Part shown: piece by piece, positions 12,301-23,832 of the stretch
Position numbering within the stretch: the first letter of the stretch is position 1
Layout: the number at the start of each line of letters is the position of its first letter
DNA from: Atkinsonella hypoxylon
Taxonomy: Eukaryota; Ascomycota; Sordariomycetes; Hypocreales; Clavicipitaceae
Length of the DNA: 64,000 nt
Direction of reading: 5' to 3'
Assembly (NCBI GenBank): GCA_000729835.1
Contig: JFHB01000006.1
Location: forward strand, 402,477 to 466,476
The notes under the pieces: generated by a model
The model's database searches: none
Seen by the model: the letters and a program-made list of their open reading frames with translations, nothing else
What the model was told of the DNA's origin: nothing
Made by a program: the position numbers and the translations under genes

Positions 12301-12796
12301 CGAGGCGCTCAATCGTCGATCGCCATTCAGAAGCGTAGCGCATAACGATAGCACGGCATTCCTCATTGTACTTCTCAATTCCAAACTTGGTAACTGCTGC
12401 TTTTCCGGAAATGCCTAATTTCTTATCAATTTCGTGCTCTATTGGTAAACCGTGGGTATCCCAGCCGAAGCGACGTTCGACATGGTATCCCTTCATAGAC
12501 CAATAGCGGGGAATAATGTCCTTGATAGTAGATGTCAACAAATGGCCGTAATGAGGAAGGCCTGTTGCAAAAGGCGGACCATCATAAAATGTGTATAGAG
12601 GGCGACCTTCGGATAATTCGAGCTTCATGAATTTAAGTTCTTAGCAGACGCACCTTTTTTTTTGTCATTGTTTTTGAGCTTGAAATTGCAAAAAAAAAAA
12701 AAAGCTAACACAATCTCATACCTGGCGATGAAAAGCATTGATGGTGCGCCATCTCTCAATGGTCACTACCTCTTCCTTGGGGAAGTCTATCGACAT
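9380..12796 (-). CDS. ILS1: isoleucyl-tRNA synthetase, cytoplasmic
   Basis: This class I synthetase charges tRNA-Ile for cytosolic translation. Four exons are predicted, 12722-12796, 12269-12622, 10514-12215 and 9380-10464. They total 3216 nt or 1071 residues, the usual length for the eukaryotic cytosolic enzyme. The start MSIDFPKEEVVTIERW matches the family. The class I HIGH signature is HYGH at residues 49-52, and KMSKR lies at about 598-602. Between them is the CP1 editing region (TWTTPWTLPSHTGLAVH-like block), and the C-terminal anticodon-binding and eukaryotic extension region follows. Introns are 12623-12721 (with homopolymer T and A runs), 12216-12268 and 10465-10513. Each keeps phase and restores family sequence (HRQ-LELSEGRP, NDYK-TMDPKF, AEMRG-YRLYTVVP). 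No mitochondrial presequence is encoded, because an in-frame stop lies upstream of the ATG. Confidence 0.95.
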
Positions 12797-12820
12797 TGCT
12801 CTTTTGAATCGAGCTCTGTC

Positions 12821-13072
12821 TTAGAGTTCGTGCAAGCCTTTGTCTTCCTTAAAGAGAGTATCGATATCGAGTCCTTGTTGGAGTAATTCCAGCTTGATGC
12901 TATGTAAAACAGCGCGCCTCTTTTTAGCCTCACCTGGGACAGCAAACGAGAGAGAAGTAGTTAATCTGGTAGCAAAGAAAATGGTGCGTTTGTGAATCAA
13001 GGTGGGGCCTTGAGTCATGGTGGGGGAGGGGTACGCAGCAACTGCATTTGTAGACCAATACGCACCGCACAC
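12821..13072 (-). CDS. possible upstream ORF or small gene in the ILS1 leader
   Basis: An 83-codon open frame (65 codons from the inner ATG at 13018) ends 25 nt before the ILS1 start codon on the same strand. Its second half is charged and helical in character (PGEAKKRRAVLHSIKLELLQ) and its first half is hydrophobic. I do not recognise a family. It may be a translated uORF in the ILS1 mRNA, a separate small gene, or chance. Confidence 0.25.
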   Translation of the reverse strand: MCGAYWSTNAVAAYPSPTMTQGPTLIHKRTIFFATRLTTSLSFAVPGEAKKRRAVLHSIKLELLQQGLDIDTLFKEDKGLHEL

Positions 13073-13490
13073 TAGTTAATGCTTGGACTCGAAGCCGTGA
13101 ATTCGCTCAGGATGAATAGATAAATGAAGAAATTTAAAGTATCATACAATTATTCAAGCAATAGCCTAATATGACAACCAACCGGTGGAAAGTTTATGAA
13201 AGGCCATGATTGTCACGGCGCTCTCTACTTCTATTTTCTTTTCATGCCAAGTACCTAGGTACGTAGGGGGTAGTGGATAATACTAAGGGCGTGGTGGGAA
13301 AGACCAGCAAGACGCGGTCTGATAGTTGTTGACATCCCAGCGCCAGTATTCGCGCCTAGTCTCAGCACGACCTCATGCTATGCAATCAAGCCCAACCTAT
13401 CTGCAATTTGAAGTTGCTTGTGCATATTTAACTGACGTAGAAAGCCGACTCGAGTTTTTGCAAAGTCCAAGACCCCGTAGCTTATTGAAG

Positions 13491-14800
13491 ATGGCTTTTT
13501 TGTTCGGCAGGGCACGGTCTCGGGCAACCGCGGATTTACCCAGGCAAGCACGAGAGCATGTAGCGCGGCTAGATGGCCCAAACGCAACCGTCAAGGTATG
13601 TTTATATTTCACCACTTCGTTATTTGAATGGATAATTCGGCCTTGCCGAGGCTGACTCTCGTAGGCAGAAGAGCTTGCTCGCGTGCTGAGCCAGATGAAA
13701 GTCGTGCTTCAAGGAACGCAAGGCAAGTTGCTTAACACGGCGGCAACACTCCCAGTGTCTTACGAATATCCACTGCAACGTCTGACAAAAAGCGTTAGAA
13801 ACGGATAGCTCTCCTGAACAAATATATCAGCTTGTAACAGGACTCATAGACGAAGACCTCCTACACTTGCTCGCCATCAATCTCTACCGCTTGCCATTTG
13901 AATCTCGAAAGGATACTCAGGTCGTATTCTCATATGTTTTCCGATTTCGACCAGCATCAGCTGCTCCAAAAAGCGACCCGATGGCTCTGTCCTATGTCGT
14001 TTATAATAGGCCGCAGGTTCTTGTCGAATTGTGTCGAGCATACGACCACAAAGAAAGCGCAATGCCGGCCGGTTCTGTGTTACGAGAGTTACTCAAGAAT
14101 GAGGCAGCAGCAGCAGTGATTCTCTACGATGACAGTGACGAGCCAGGATCCAGCGCTAAAGGTTTAAACGCCATCGACCGAGAAAGACCGCAAAGTGGAA
14201 GAGGTGTTTTTTGGAGGTTCTTTGACTGGATCGATAAGAGTTCATTTGAGGTTGCGGCCGATGCCTTCACTACATTCAGAGTATGCTGGTTCCTCATTGG
14301 CCGTCCGATAATGTCTGGCTGATGAATCTGCGCAGGAGCTTCTAACAAGGCATAAAGACCTTGTTCCGCGCTACCTGTCAGTCAACTTCGACATGTTTTT
14401 CGAGAAATACAACAGCATCTTAGTGCAGTCAAGTAGCTATGTTACCAAGCGGCAATCTATCAAATTGTTGGGGGAGATATTATTGGACCGGTCGAACTAC
14501 AGTGTCATGACAGCTTATGTTGATCGTGGAGACCACCTAAAAATATGCATGAATCTGCTCCGGGACGACCGCAAGATGGTTCAGTACGAAGGATTTCACG
14601 TATTCAAAGTATTCGTCGCCAACCCTCATAAATCCATTGCAGTGCAAAAGATTCTCATCATGAACCGAGACAAGCTTCTGACATTTCTATCACACTTCCT
14701 CGAGGATCGAACAGATGACGAACAATTTATTGACGAACGCGAATTTCTCATAAAGCAAATACGGAATATGCCGCCTAATCCGGTTCAAGCACAGAGATGA
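13491..14800 (+). CDS. hymA: Mo25-like conidiophore development protein HymA
   Basis: Mo25/HymA is an armadillo-like scaffold that binds and activates GCK/STE20-type kinases in the MOR/RAM polarity and septation networks. In Aspergillus, hymA is needed for conidiophore development. Exons 13491-13595, 13665-13722, 13799-14280 and 14336-14800 give 369 residues, close to the family norm. The start MAFLFGRARSRATADLPRQA is the canonical fungal N-terminus. Later blocks are strongly conserved, including DHKESAMPAGSVLRELLK, WIDKSSFEVAADAFTTFREL and MVQYEGFHVFKVFVANPHK. Intron 2 (13723-13798) appears to use a GC donor (GCAAGT). This is forced by phase, because exon 2 ends with one base of a Glu codon completed after the GTTAG acceptor, restoring GTQ-ETDSSPEQ. 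The gene is divergent from ILS1, sharing a promoter region of about 0.7 kb. Confidence 0.95.
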
Positions 14801-15243
14801 ACTCCCTTCATCTGAGACGGGGGAGATATGAAAATAACGCCATGTCCACACGCCATCGGATCATAACACCATTTGGTACACATGCTTGTAGTCATGTTCC
14901 TGTTTCTGTATTCCGAGAGGTATATAGTCTCGCGTTTGCATTTAATCAAGTAAATCGATTATTGGTTCCATGGCAAGCTCGAACGAGAATATGACGCTTG
15001 TAAAATCAGACAACCAATGGTCAATCAAAATCGACGTGGTATACTTTGGTGTCCTCCAATGTTCCTTCTCATATTTGCTCTGCCAGTGATGAAACGCCAC
15101 TCTAGCCTTAATCCAACAATACCTTTGAATGCCCCGCCTTCCCTTTCTAAATATTGACAGAACTTGTGCTCAACAAGTCGAACACTCCGTCAGGTATCAA
15201 AAACTGACAGGAAAAAAAAGATACTTGTGTCGCCATACGCCCT
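14801..15243. other. convergent 3' ends of hymA and SNF12
   Basis: A 440-nt spacer between two converging genes, presumably their 3' UTRs. No gene is visible. Confidence 0.6.
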
Positions 15244-16903
15244 TCATTTTTGTCTTGACAGCAAGACATTGACGCTTTCGCGAGCGTTTTGCGTTGCCCA
15301 CACGCTATCTGTACCTCCTCGCCTCCATTCATCGGTTGTTAACAAATCACCACCACTTCTACTGGTATCTCCCAGAATTACTTCCAAATCCCGCTTCTGG
15401 GAGCTGAGCCAGTTCTTGACAAAGTTAGTAGGATCCTCACTTAGGGCAGTGAAGAATGAGTGTTTAGCTTTCGACACTGCTGTAGCTTGGATTAATCGAG
15501 CTAATTGTTCATCAAGTAAATTGATGTCCTTCAGCGTAGTAATGTATTCAGTACTGTTGACAAGAGGCTGAAGTGAGTAGCGTAACGGGTCATCAACCAA
15601 TACTTGCACATCATAAATAGTTGGTTTAGGGTCCTTGTGAAAATTCTCATCAACTCGAACCGTGTAGGGCAATTTAATTGGTGGCAGCGGACGAAGATGC
15701 TGAGTAACATACTCGTTCAGTAACGGAATGTAACCTATGTCGCCTCTCCCGACAACCTAAAGCTTAAGTCAGCCGAGGCGCTAACAGGTTTAATTTGGCA
15801 AAGCAAACCTTCTTGAGAGGCTCATCGCAACGAAAATTGCGCTTTTCTTCATCTTCTTGGAGATTCCATAGTCTTATGTATTCCCAAAGCGCTGCGACTG
15901 CCTCTTGTTGAGTCGCCTCAGTCATATCGATTACTTCAGCTAGTTCGGGGCTGAGCTCATATCGCTCTGGAACTTCATGACGATGCAGGTTAATAGTAAT
16001 ATTCATGTTCTCATCCCCATTCCTCTTGAAGGTGAACTCGTCAAAATCTGCAGCTGAGTTCATCGCGGTGGTCGAAGTTTTAGTTGATAACTCTGGTTTC
16101 TTCCACTCAACTGCTTGGTCTGCCCCGTGTCTGAGTCTGGAATTGTCGAAGTCCACAGTCAGTGCTTTGAAGAAGTGGGAGAAGCGAATCCTCGACGATG
16201 CGGAGCCCGGGTCTTTCTCTTCGCATGTGATTGGCATTTGTCTTTCAGTAAGTTCATCCGCATCTATCAAGCAACCTTCAATCTTAACCCGATACGATGC
16301 TTCCATGTTAGGTGTAAAGTCGAAGGCATCAATATTCAGCCCATTATCCTGCCAAGTCTGATCTTCTACTGTGTTACTGATCCAGATACGGAGTGTTTTA
16401 GAAAGCTGGAAAGTCCATTAGCCCCACCATACTCGAAGCGCTAGCTTGATCTATGTTGACTCTTTAAGGAGGTTTAGATATTACCTTGACGGCATTTCGA
16501 TTTATCAAGTCAGACATATCAAGTCTTTTCCGTGTAGAGAAAGCGTCAAGTGTTTTCTCAACGTCTCTCAATGCTTTGTATCGGTCAACAGCGTTGGGGT
16601 CAATAATGCTTTCTTCAACTCCTTCAGGGATATTTTTATCGGTAGGTTTGCGGCTGCGGCGTCGCGCAAGTTCGTTTGCATGGGCTTGTGCCTGCTGTTG
16701 TTGCACAATCTGCGCCTGCGTCAGGGGTACAGAGGGATGAGGACCTGACGACATCATGGGTCCTTGACAACGTTAGCACCTGTCGATCAAGAACGAGATG
16801 TTGATAAATCATGAGACCAACCAATGCCACCCCGACGTTGATTGGCGCCATGCGGAGATCTCTGAGGCACCTGCTGTGCATAGCTGCGATACTGTGGCTG
16901 CAT
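15244..16903 (-). CDS. SNF12: SWI/SNF-family chromatin remodelling subunit Snf12/Rsc6 (SWIB/MDM2 domain)
   Basis: The product resembles the BAF60-type accessory subunit shared in structure by SWI/SNF (Snf12) and RSC (Rsc6) remodellers. Predicted exons are 16822-16903, 16485-16762, 15809-16405 and 15244-15756, giving 489 residues. The N-terminus is short and Q/R/G-rich (MQPQYRSYAQQVPQRSPHGA), followed by a Q-rich stretch and the helical IPEGVEESIIDPNAVDRYKA block. KTLRIWISNTVEDQTWQ leads into the middle domain. The SWIB domain lies around ERYELSPELAEVIDMTEATQ and VVGRGDIGYIPLLNEYVTQHL. Intron 1 (16763-16821) has a clear GCTAAC branch site 9 nt before its AAG acceptor. Introns 16406-16484 and 15757-15808 keep phase. 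From sequence alone I cannot decide between Snf12 and Rsc6 as the ortholog. Confidence 0.9.
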
Positions 16904-17766
16904 TGTGTCGCTAATTGACTCTTAATAAACCTCAGCACGGTTGATGCCTCCGAAAAAGTACTTAATGTCTCTTGGAGGCGTGTTTTGAACGCGAGCGCGC
17001 ATGTGATCGATCACGTGATCTCAAATTGCGAATGTCGTTAATTTGTCCTACAGGCATCCCCACGACTGCGCCCTGGTTCAAGTCTTCGAATCTGGCCCAG
17101 CCTAATGACGGGTTTGTTCGCAGGTTGAGTCACTAACCTGATAATTTCATCGGGAATTGCCCTTCAAAGATTCTTCCTGTAACTTCCACGTGGCAGCGAC
17201 TTTTGATTTACAACTATATCTTTCGTGCTACACATTTTTACAGACATCGATTCAACATGACTTATTACCGCTTGCTACGAGGTGCCATATCATTGGGCAG
17301 TTTAGAAAAAGCAGAATCTTCACTCCACGGAGACGTTTGCGTCCGGCGTTGTAGTTAGATATAATACTGGGCTTGTGGAAGTTTAGAAGGCCCAAATTCC
17401 CCGTACTTGCTATGGCGAGCAATGCTAAATTAGAGATGACTACAATTCTTCCGGCACAGATCACCGACATGGTAACGCCTCATCATTGATTTACCATGTG
17501 AAGCTTGCAAGACTGGCTGGCCAGTAAAGGTAAGCTTGATCCCCTAATAAAACCATCAGCCACAACGGTGGCATAGACACCAGCCAGTAAATGAAAAGAC
17601 CACAAAAACAAAAAGAACCACCTAGTTGGTACGCCTCGCTGATAATGCTGTGATCGTATCTACTTGACGAAGTATCGTGAAATCGGAAAAATAATACCTA
17701 AATGTGGGAAGCCATGTTCAATGAGGGTATGTCGTTCGGAATTGATAGTTAGGTTGATTTGGAATA
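16904..17766. other. intergenic, SNF12 promoter and PDK1 3' region
   Basis: About 860 nt without a convincing gene on either strand. The SNF12-proximal 150 nt contains TGATCGATCACGTGATC (17004-17020), a palindrome-rich stretch with a CACGTG E-box-like core. Confidence 0.5.
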
Positions 17767-20153
17767 TCAGAACGCGGAGCCAAGCCCGTTTCGCGACTGC
17801 CGTTTGCTGAACCTGTTCCGCCTAGGGCTGAAATCCTCGTGGCTAGGTTGGGTTTTACTCAAATGATTCCGCCCACTTCGATCTTGGCTGCCCTGAGTAT
17901 CAGAGAAATGAGCCCTGCCACCCAAAGTGCTTGCGGGACTCGATACTGTAGATCCCATTTCCCCAAACGGGCCATCATCACTATGGGTGTTGTTTAGTTG
18001 AGACAATGCTATTTCTTTAGCCTTGTCAAGGCATTCGACCCATTCTTCAGCTGAAGGTTTCACGTCTCCAGCAGTAGGCACAGCCTTGGTGTCTTCGAAA
18101 GTATAGTGATAACCAGCCTAGTACTGCATTAGTGACATTCTTCGTCGCTAGGATGTGACATACTTACTGTGTCAACACACCAAACCAGCTGGCCCTTGGC
18201 ATCACGTTGCGTTTTCCATGATGAGTCTGATGCCAAAAGAGACAGTTCCTGCTTTGCTCTCTTCTCTTCCCCACCAGCAGGAGCTAGAACGATACGGCCA
18301 CTAGAAGTAATCATGACCAGTCGTTGTCTTTTCTTCGTAGTACTACCACCGAAGAAACGAGAAAGTTTCTTATGGCCGTCATCAGAACCTTTCCGCTGAA
18401 GATTGTTAGTCAAAGGCGTTGAAACAACCATTAAGTCACCCAGCTTTAATATCCGTTCGTTGTTCTTGGTTAGAACAGGTGACCACTCGATGTCTAACTG
18501 AGTTGGTGGTGGAAGTTCAGTGATTATCCGAACAGGACGAGTAGCGGCGCTAGAACCGCTAGGCTGAGTATGCACTGTCGACCTGGAGAATTCCGACTTG
18601 CTGTTTGAAGGACCAGCCCCTGGAGACAAGCCATTCAGTTGTATGATGGTTGGCTCCTGAGCTGGAGGAATGTAGGGCCGTAATCGAGGAGCTTTTGTGC
18701 GCCAAAGAATCTTTCCGAATGTCTGCCCGTCAAAGAACTCATGGTTCTTAATGTGCTCAATTGTGAGCCTTCTGGCTGGGTCCACCACTAAGCATCTTTC
18801 GATAAGGTCTCGAGCCAAGGGAGGAAACCCGGTTGGAAAGTCATACTCTAGATTCACAATCTTTTGAAAGGTAAGATATTCACTACCAGCCTTAAATGGA
18901 GGGCGTCCAGCCAGAAGTTGAAATATGATGCACCCGAAAGCCCATATATCGCTAGGCTTGCCAGCACTTTTATGGGTCAAGAGCTCAGGACTGACATACT
19001 CCGCGGTGCCAACAAAGGACGCAGCCCGATTGTCGTCATTAAAATCACACTGTGATGAGACTGTCCTGCTACTTTGGCCCCTCTCGGTATATTGGGCGTC
19101 TTGTACTTCGCGGGGGTCTTTGAGGAGTTTTGCGGTACCAAAGTCGGTGATCTTGACATGCATTTGGTCATCCAACAAAACATTCTCGGGCTTTAAATCA
19201 CGATGGATAACACCCCGAGAATGCATGTAATCAATCGAGTCAAGTATTTGCGCGCCGTAAAACCTGACGCAATCCACATCAAATGTGCCAGTTCGTTTAA
19301 GCACGCCCAACAATTCACCGCCATTGCAAAGGTCAAGCACGTAGTACAAGGACGTTTCATCCTGGAAAGTGTAATAAAGGCGAACAATTCCAGGATGTTC
19401 TGTAAGACGATTCAGAGTATTCTTCTCAATATTGACGTATTTGATCTTCTTTTCCTTGATGATATGCCGCTTCTCGAGCACTTTGATGGCGTACTCCTTG
19501 AGGGTTTGGCGGTCGGTAGCAAGGTAAACCGTGCTGTAAGAGCCTTCACCGAGTATTCGACCAAAGGAAAAGTCACGGACTCCCTTCTTTATTTGCCGAA
19601 CCACGGTTCTTCCGGTGCTGTCTACTTCGCGGCGTAGACCGATAGCTGCCCCTCGGTCTTTCCAGTCTTCACTAGAAATCTGTGGCGGCATGGAGGATGC
19701 TAGTGGACCTCCCAATGAGGTGCGAGAAGGCAAATGACAATCTTCTGAGATTTTGGAGCTTCTTTGTAATGGCGTCGAGTATTTGTTTTCACATTGACTT
19801 TGCCCACTCTGTGTTGTTTGGAGTAACTGACGATCATTTACCGACTCGTATGGAGGACTTATGTAGGTTGAGGGGTTACCGTTCATTGCCGTCGTGTCTT
19901 GTGCGGAATACCCAAGCATTACTTCATCGCTCATTGTGCCTCGACGTTGAGTGCTGCAGGCTTCTTCCGGAAAAATTTGTGCTTCATTGGTATGATGATC
20001 GAATGGAGAGGTAGAGAGGGGTGGAATAAGGCCAGTTTGCGTGTGCTCGTGAGCAGCGACAGCAGAATTGGTAAGTGCACTTTCGGCGGAATCGTCGGGG
20101 TTAGCTATGCGCAATCCGCCCAGGGCCTGGGAGAGACTCAAATCCCCATTCAT
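17767..20153 (-). CDS. PKH1: PDK1/Pkh-type AGC protein kinase with PH domain
   Basis: This is the phosphoinositide/sphingoid-base-dependent kinase that phosphorylates the activation loop of other AGC kinases (Ypk, Pkc, Sch9 types). Exons 18168-20153 and 17767-18117 give 778 residues. A disordered N-terminus of about 190 residues is followed by the kinase domain. It shows a glycine loop LGEGSYSTVY (201-210), catalytic Lys in YAIKVLEK, HRDLKPEN (317-324), DFGTAK (337-342) and the activation segment ASFVGTAEYVSPELL. After about residue 540 comes a PH-like module (RILKLGDLMVVS and ITSSGRIVLAP) that is completed by exon 2 (VDT-AGYHYTFEDTK). The 50-nt intron (18118-18167) has a GTAAGT donor; without splicing the protein would end 12 codons later and lose the end of the PH fold. 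Yeast has paralogs PKH1-3, so the symbol denotes the family. Confidence 0.93.
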
Positions 20154-20806
20154 TCTGGATTAATCCAAAGACCTGGGCTGGTCCTTAGAAAAGAGTCGAA
20201 ATAGGCTTCCCATTAACGAGCCTAGAAGTAAGGAGGGAATTTGGTGGTAGTGTCCAGGTCGTCGTCAGGTCCCATTTTCAATTTCGGGTGGCGGGACGAG
20301 GTTGCCGAACCACTATTACTTTAGCGCCTTACCTAATGCCGCACATACAAACTACAGCCTTTATGGGCGCCAACCCCTTAATAACTATCTAGGTAGGCAG
20401 ATATCATATCATGTGCATCTAAGTACATGACCGCGCGTGTGAGCTTTGTTCCAACGTTACGGCCGGCTAGAATTCAGATGCGAGCATAAATCCATGTACC
20501 GCAGCCCTGAATCAAATAGATAGCTCCAAGCTCCATCACGCCAGTACTATCACCGCTGTTGCCACACTGCTTCATACTCGAAGGATCCTGGCTATTCGAA
20601 CGAGTCGATTTTGAATGAATATATGATTCGAAATTTGGCTGGGGTCAATATTCAACCATCCTGTATATCAGAGTGACTCATGAATATGAAACTGCGTCCA
20701 AATTAAAGCTATCTGCTATATTACGTAGTGTTTGCCGGTTGCCTTCGCACCTCTCGGCTGTCAAACTTCGATATCTGAAATTTTTCAATGTTGATTGCTC
20801 AGAAGT
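20154..20806. other. intergenic, PDK1 promoter
   Basis: About 650 nt between the PDK1 start and the stop of the next gene. No open frame or structured RNA was recognised. Confidence 0.5.
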
Positions 20807-21694
20807 TCATGAATCTATTGCCATTGCAGTGTCTGGTAGTGCGCCAACATGCTCGTTGCCTGTGGTCATCAAACCCAGCTCTGGCCCCTCAAACCCAGGA
20901 GGAGAAAGTTGCAGATTGTGAAGCGCCCCTTCTGCTGTTGAGCTGACGAATCTGCCGTGGCGTAGATTCTCGGCGAAGAGAAAGTAACCATTTGATGCTT
21001 CAACGAGATAAGACTGAAGGCCTTTGCTCTCCAAACATATGCGCACTCCTACAAGCCCAAAGTTTTTCTCAATGAAACGGGCCCATCCTCGTGCTGCAGC
21101 TTGGATATGTTCGTCATCACTGATTTTCCGCCACCCAATACCCAGGTGGATGGTAAAGTTATCGATAATTATCGTGTCATTGCATGCTGCACTTGGGACG
21201 CTGGCGTGAGTAGATGCTGAGTGACGCAGTGTGCTAAAAGGAGGTGCTGTCTCAGTAGTGTAGTCCAATCGTTGTGATTTGTTGCTGCGTAGTTCAAGCT
21301 GGCACTTGTGAAGTTCTTGTTTTGCTTTCTGATCTTCGTCAGATCGTTGTTCAACCCACGTGCTAGACTGGATGCTGGTATCAGCGACATAACCACCGGC
21401 AGATTTGATTAAGACCATGCCCTCTGCGCGTGTACGATCTCGCAGAGAGTTTGCAGCAACTGCCCGAGATGTATCTGGCTCGAGGTTGATTGATGCCTCG
21501 TCACGAGATCGTTTCCTGCCTGCAAGTCGGGCTGGCATGGGCAGCGTTGATGTGGTAGGCTTAGCGTTATTATGCATATGCGACGAGAAATTGCGTCCAA
21601 AGGTTCCTGCGGAAAGCTGGGTTTGATAATAAGGCTGTGGTGGAATAATCACTACTGGAGATGCAGAAGAATATTGACGAGAAAACTGCATCAT
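20807..21694 (-). CDS. conserved fungal protein of unknown function
   Basis: A 295-residue protein if started at the MMQF pair (21694). The frame stays open to 21730, but a splice-acceptor pattern (branch-like ACTAATC, then GACATTTCAG ending at 21719) suggests the bases above 21718 are intron and that the leader is spliced (about 21719-21777). No ATG occurs on this strand for about 230 nt upstream of that intron. Residues 1-170 are low-complexity with a basic patch (RLAGRKRSRDEA), a possible nuclear signal. The C-terminal half is compact (GWRKISDDEHIQAAARGWAR, GLQSYLVEASNGYFLFAENL, LSPPGFEGPELGLM) and looks like a fungus-specific conserved domain. I cannot assign a function. Confidence 0.75.
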   Translation of the reverse strand: MMQFSRQYSSASPVVIIPPQPYYQTQLSAGTFGRNFSSHMHNNAKPTTSTLPMPARLAGRKRSRDEASINLEPDTSRAVAANSLRDRTRAEGMVLIKSAGGYVADTSIQSSTWVEQRSDEDQKAKQELHKCQLELRSNKSQRLDYTTETAPPFSTLRHSASTHASVPSAACNDTIIIDNFTIHLGIGWRKISDDEHIQAAARGWARFIEKNFGLVGVRICLESKGLQSYLVEASNGYFLFAENLRHGRFVSSTAEGALHNLQLSPPGFEGPELGLMTTGNEHVGALPDTAMAIDS

Positions 21695-22148
21695 CCTGGA
21701 TGGCAGAGCTGTCGCAATCTGAAATGTCAAGGATCAGGATTAGTAGTCAATGTGTCAACAAACCGCTTATATGGTACAGAGTTGATGTAGATCGTCACGG
21801 TCTCGCGAACGTCGTTATCGGCAGTTTCTTGTCGAAGTGAGGTGAAATAATTTGGGCGTTGATGGAGTATCGTATATTTCAGGAGACGGAAGACAAAGAC
21901 TGGGGAAGAAAAGATTGAGATGGTCGATGCGAGATGGCGAGAATAAGACTATACTGACGAAACCTCGTTTCAATTGCCAGCCTTGAGCTTGGTTTGCCCT
22001 AGTTAATGGAAGGAGAAGGATTATGGTCTGAGCGTTCTCGTCCGCTTGACCACCATCTGGGACCTTGGTGGGACTGCGCCTCTGATTCGTCCACTTGCAG
22101 CCTGTCTAAAAAGGGATGGTGCAGGGCTTAGGCTAGTGTGAGGACATT

Positions 22149-22306
22149 GACAGATTAACCGGGACAACCCGGCCACCCACACTGCTACCAATAGAGACTC
22201 GATCAAGTAGATGAAGAAAAACATGGCCGATCATTGCTCGTCACTCTAGGTGCTGGACCGGCCACTTTTTCTTTCACCAGCGGGGCGATGTCCCGGTTAA
22301 TTTGTC
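22149..22306. repeat. 158-bp inverted-repeat structure (MITE-like)
   Basis: GACAGATTAACCGGGACA at 22149-22166 is answered by its reverse complement at 22289-22306 with one mismatch. No clear target duplication was found, so its status as a transposable element is uncertain. Confidence 0.45.
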
Positions 22307-23376
22307 GATCGCATGGTGTTGTGTTCAGGCGCATGTGTACCTATAAGTCCTGCTGTACGGAATACAATCCCTCTGGGTTTTAAAGGAGGGAGGTTCGCAA
22401 GCCCCACTTCTTGCTGGTACAAGCAGGGTATCTCGCTTCCGCAAAAATGATACACCTCAAGTACTATAGGTTTTCTTTTAGCCAATAATCTTATGCATTC
22501 ACTGTATACGTAATATACGTGTTATATGACGATAATGGTGTTTTTTTAAAAGTATTATAAGCATATGAAAATTCTTATAAGATTTTTTCTATGATTAAAT
22601 TAACAATTTTTACCAGTGAATAGTGTTATAATAAATGCGTACTGGATGCGCGCCTCTGATTGGCTGTGCGCAGCTGCGTGTGGATTCGCCGAGCTGATTG
22701 GCTGCAACGACGTGGCCTATCGGTTGGGCCGACTTCGCGCACCGTACCCCTGCGCACAACAATTCGGCGTCAGATTCCTACGGGCCTAGATATAAAGAAT
22801 TAAATCATTTATTCTATCTTTGTACTAATGCAACCTGTTTTACCTATTTTCTTGGTCCTTCAAACAACATCAATTCTTCTCTACTTATTATATATATCTA
22901 ATTGTATAGGTCCTGACCACTTAGTGTATTTAATAATATTATTGTAAATACTGACATATACGGAATAGTACTGAGAGATTATGAATCCTTGTAGTCTAAC
23001 GTAAAGGAAACCAATAAGAAGAGCAGCTTTACGCTATAGAGATCCATAGCAGATTCAGGTCCTCTCGAAAACCCTGTAGACCCCACACTGTTCTTATTGG
23101 CTATATTCCCCACAAGTGGCTCCTTTAATCCCTTTAGCAGTGCTAAGGCTTCAGAGAAGTCAAGAGCATGATGTAGACCAAAGAAGGACAATACTGAATA
23201 GAAAGGCACTTGATTATATAGGAGCATCGCTACGATAGAAGTTCCCGCACATTCCAGATTTATAACAAGAGACTTAGTAGTCACCGCAGCTATCCCTTTT
23301 CAATGCGAAAGCAATAGCCAGGTCGCGGAGCCTACTCATTTTCCGATATAAAGTTCAGGCTATGCCCTACTATCTC

Positions 23377-23710
23377 GCGCAGCCCCGATTTTTGGTCGAA
23401 CTCGGTTACAGTCACCAACTCTACTAGGCCATTAGAAATATATTCTATTAGAGCTTAGCAGTAGTTACCTCGACAAAGATATGGTATATAGCGTTTCAAA
23501 GTGGTTATTATTACCGAGCTCTAACCAAAAATCGGGGTGGCGCGCAAACGTAGTTGACCAATCATGTCGAATTGATATCGGAGGTACTTAAATTCATGTG
23601 CGAACGTCACTATAATAAAAAGTACCTCCAATTTCCGAAGAGGCACTTCCACTAGGTATTGGAAAATGAGTGGGTCTCGTGACCTACCTGTTACCTTAAC
23701 AAAGAGATGT
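23377..23710. repeat. inverted repeat and related dispersed sequence
   Basis: Arms at 23377-23408 and 23511-23545 read GCGC..CCCCGATTTTTGGT and ACCAAAAATCGGGGTGG respectively and are near-perfect inverted copies. The same arm sequence and part of the flank also occur at 4.3-4.75 kb. No coding capacity was seen. Confidence 0.5.
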
Positions 23711-23832
23711 AAGAGTGAAGTACACTGTAAATATACTTGCCCCACTTTTAGATACTCGCTAACAGCTGTAATTAGTGTAGGGAGACCGCGTGGCTACTAC
23801 AGTTAGGGAGGTACAGGAGAATATACAGGGAT

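Larger units (their letters stand above)
21731..23832. other. gene-free region with small inverted repeats
   Basis: About 2.1 kb between the previous gene and the LINE insertion. Open frames are short and unrecognisable, AT content rises from about 22480, and two inverted-repeat structures are listed separately. Confidence 0.5.

Noticed and set aside
12797..13072. A mitochondrial targeting extension for isoleucyl-tRNA synthetase
   Set aside because: The frame leading into the ATG at 12796 has a TAA just upstream, and the only intron-like gap is 34 nt, too short to splice.
22979..23284. A 101-codon minus-strand frame
   Set aside because: No recognisable protein features, and it is surrounded by repeat debris.
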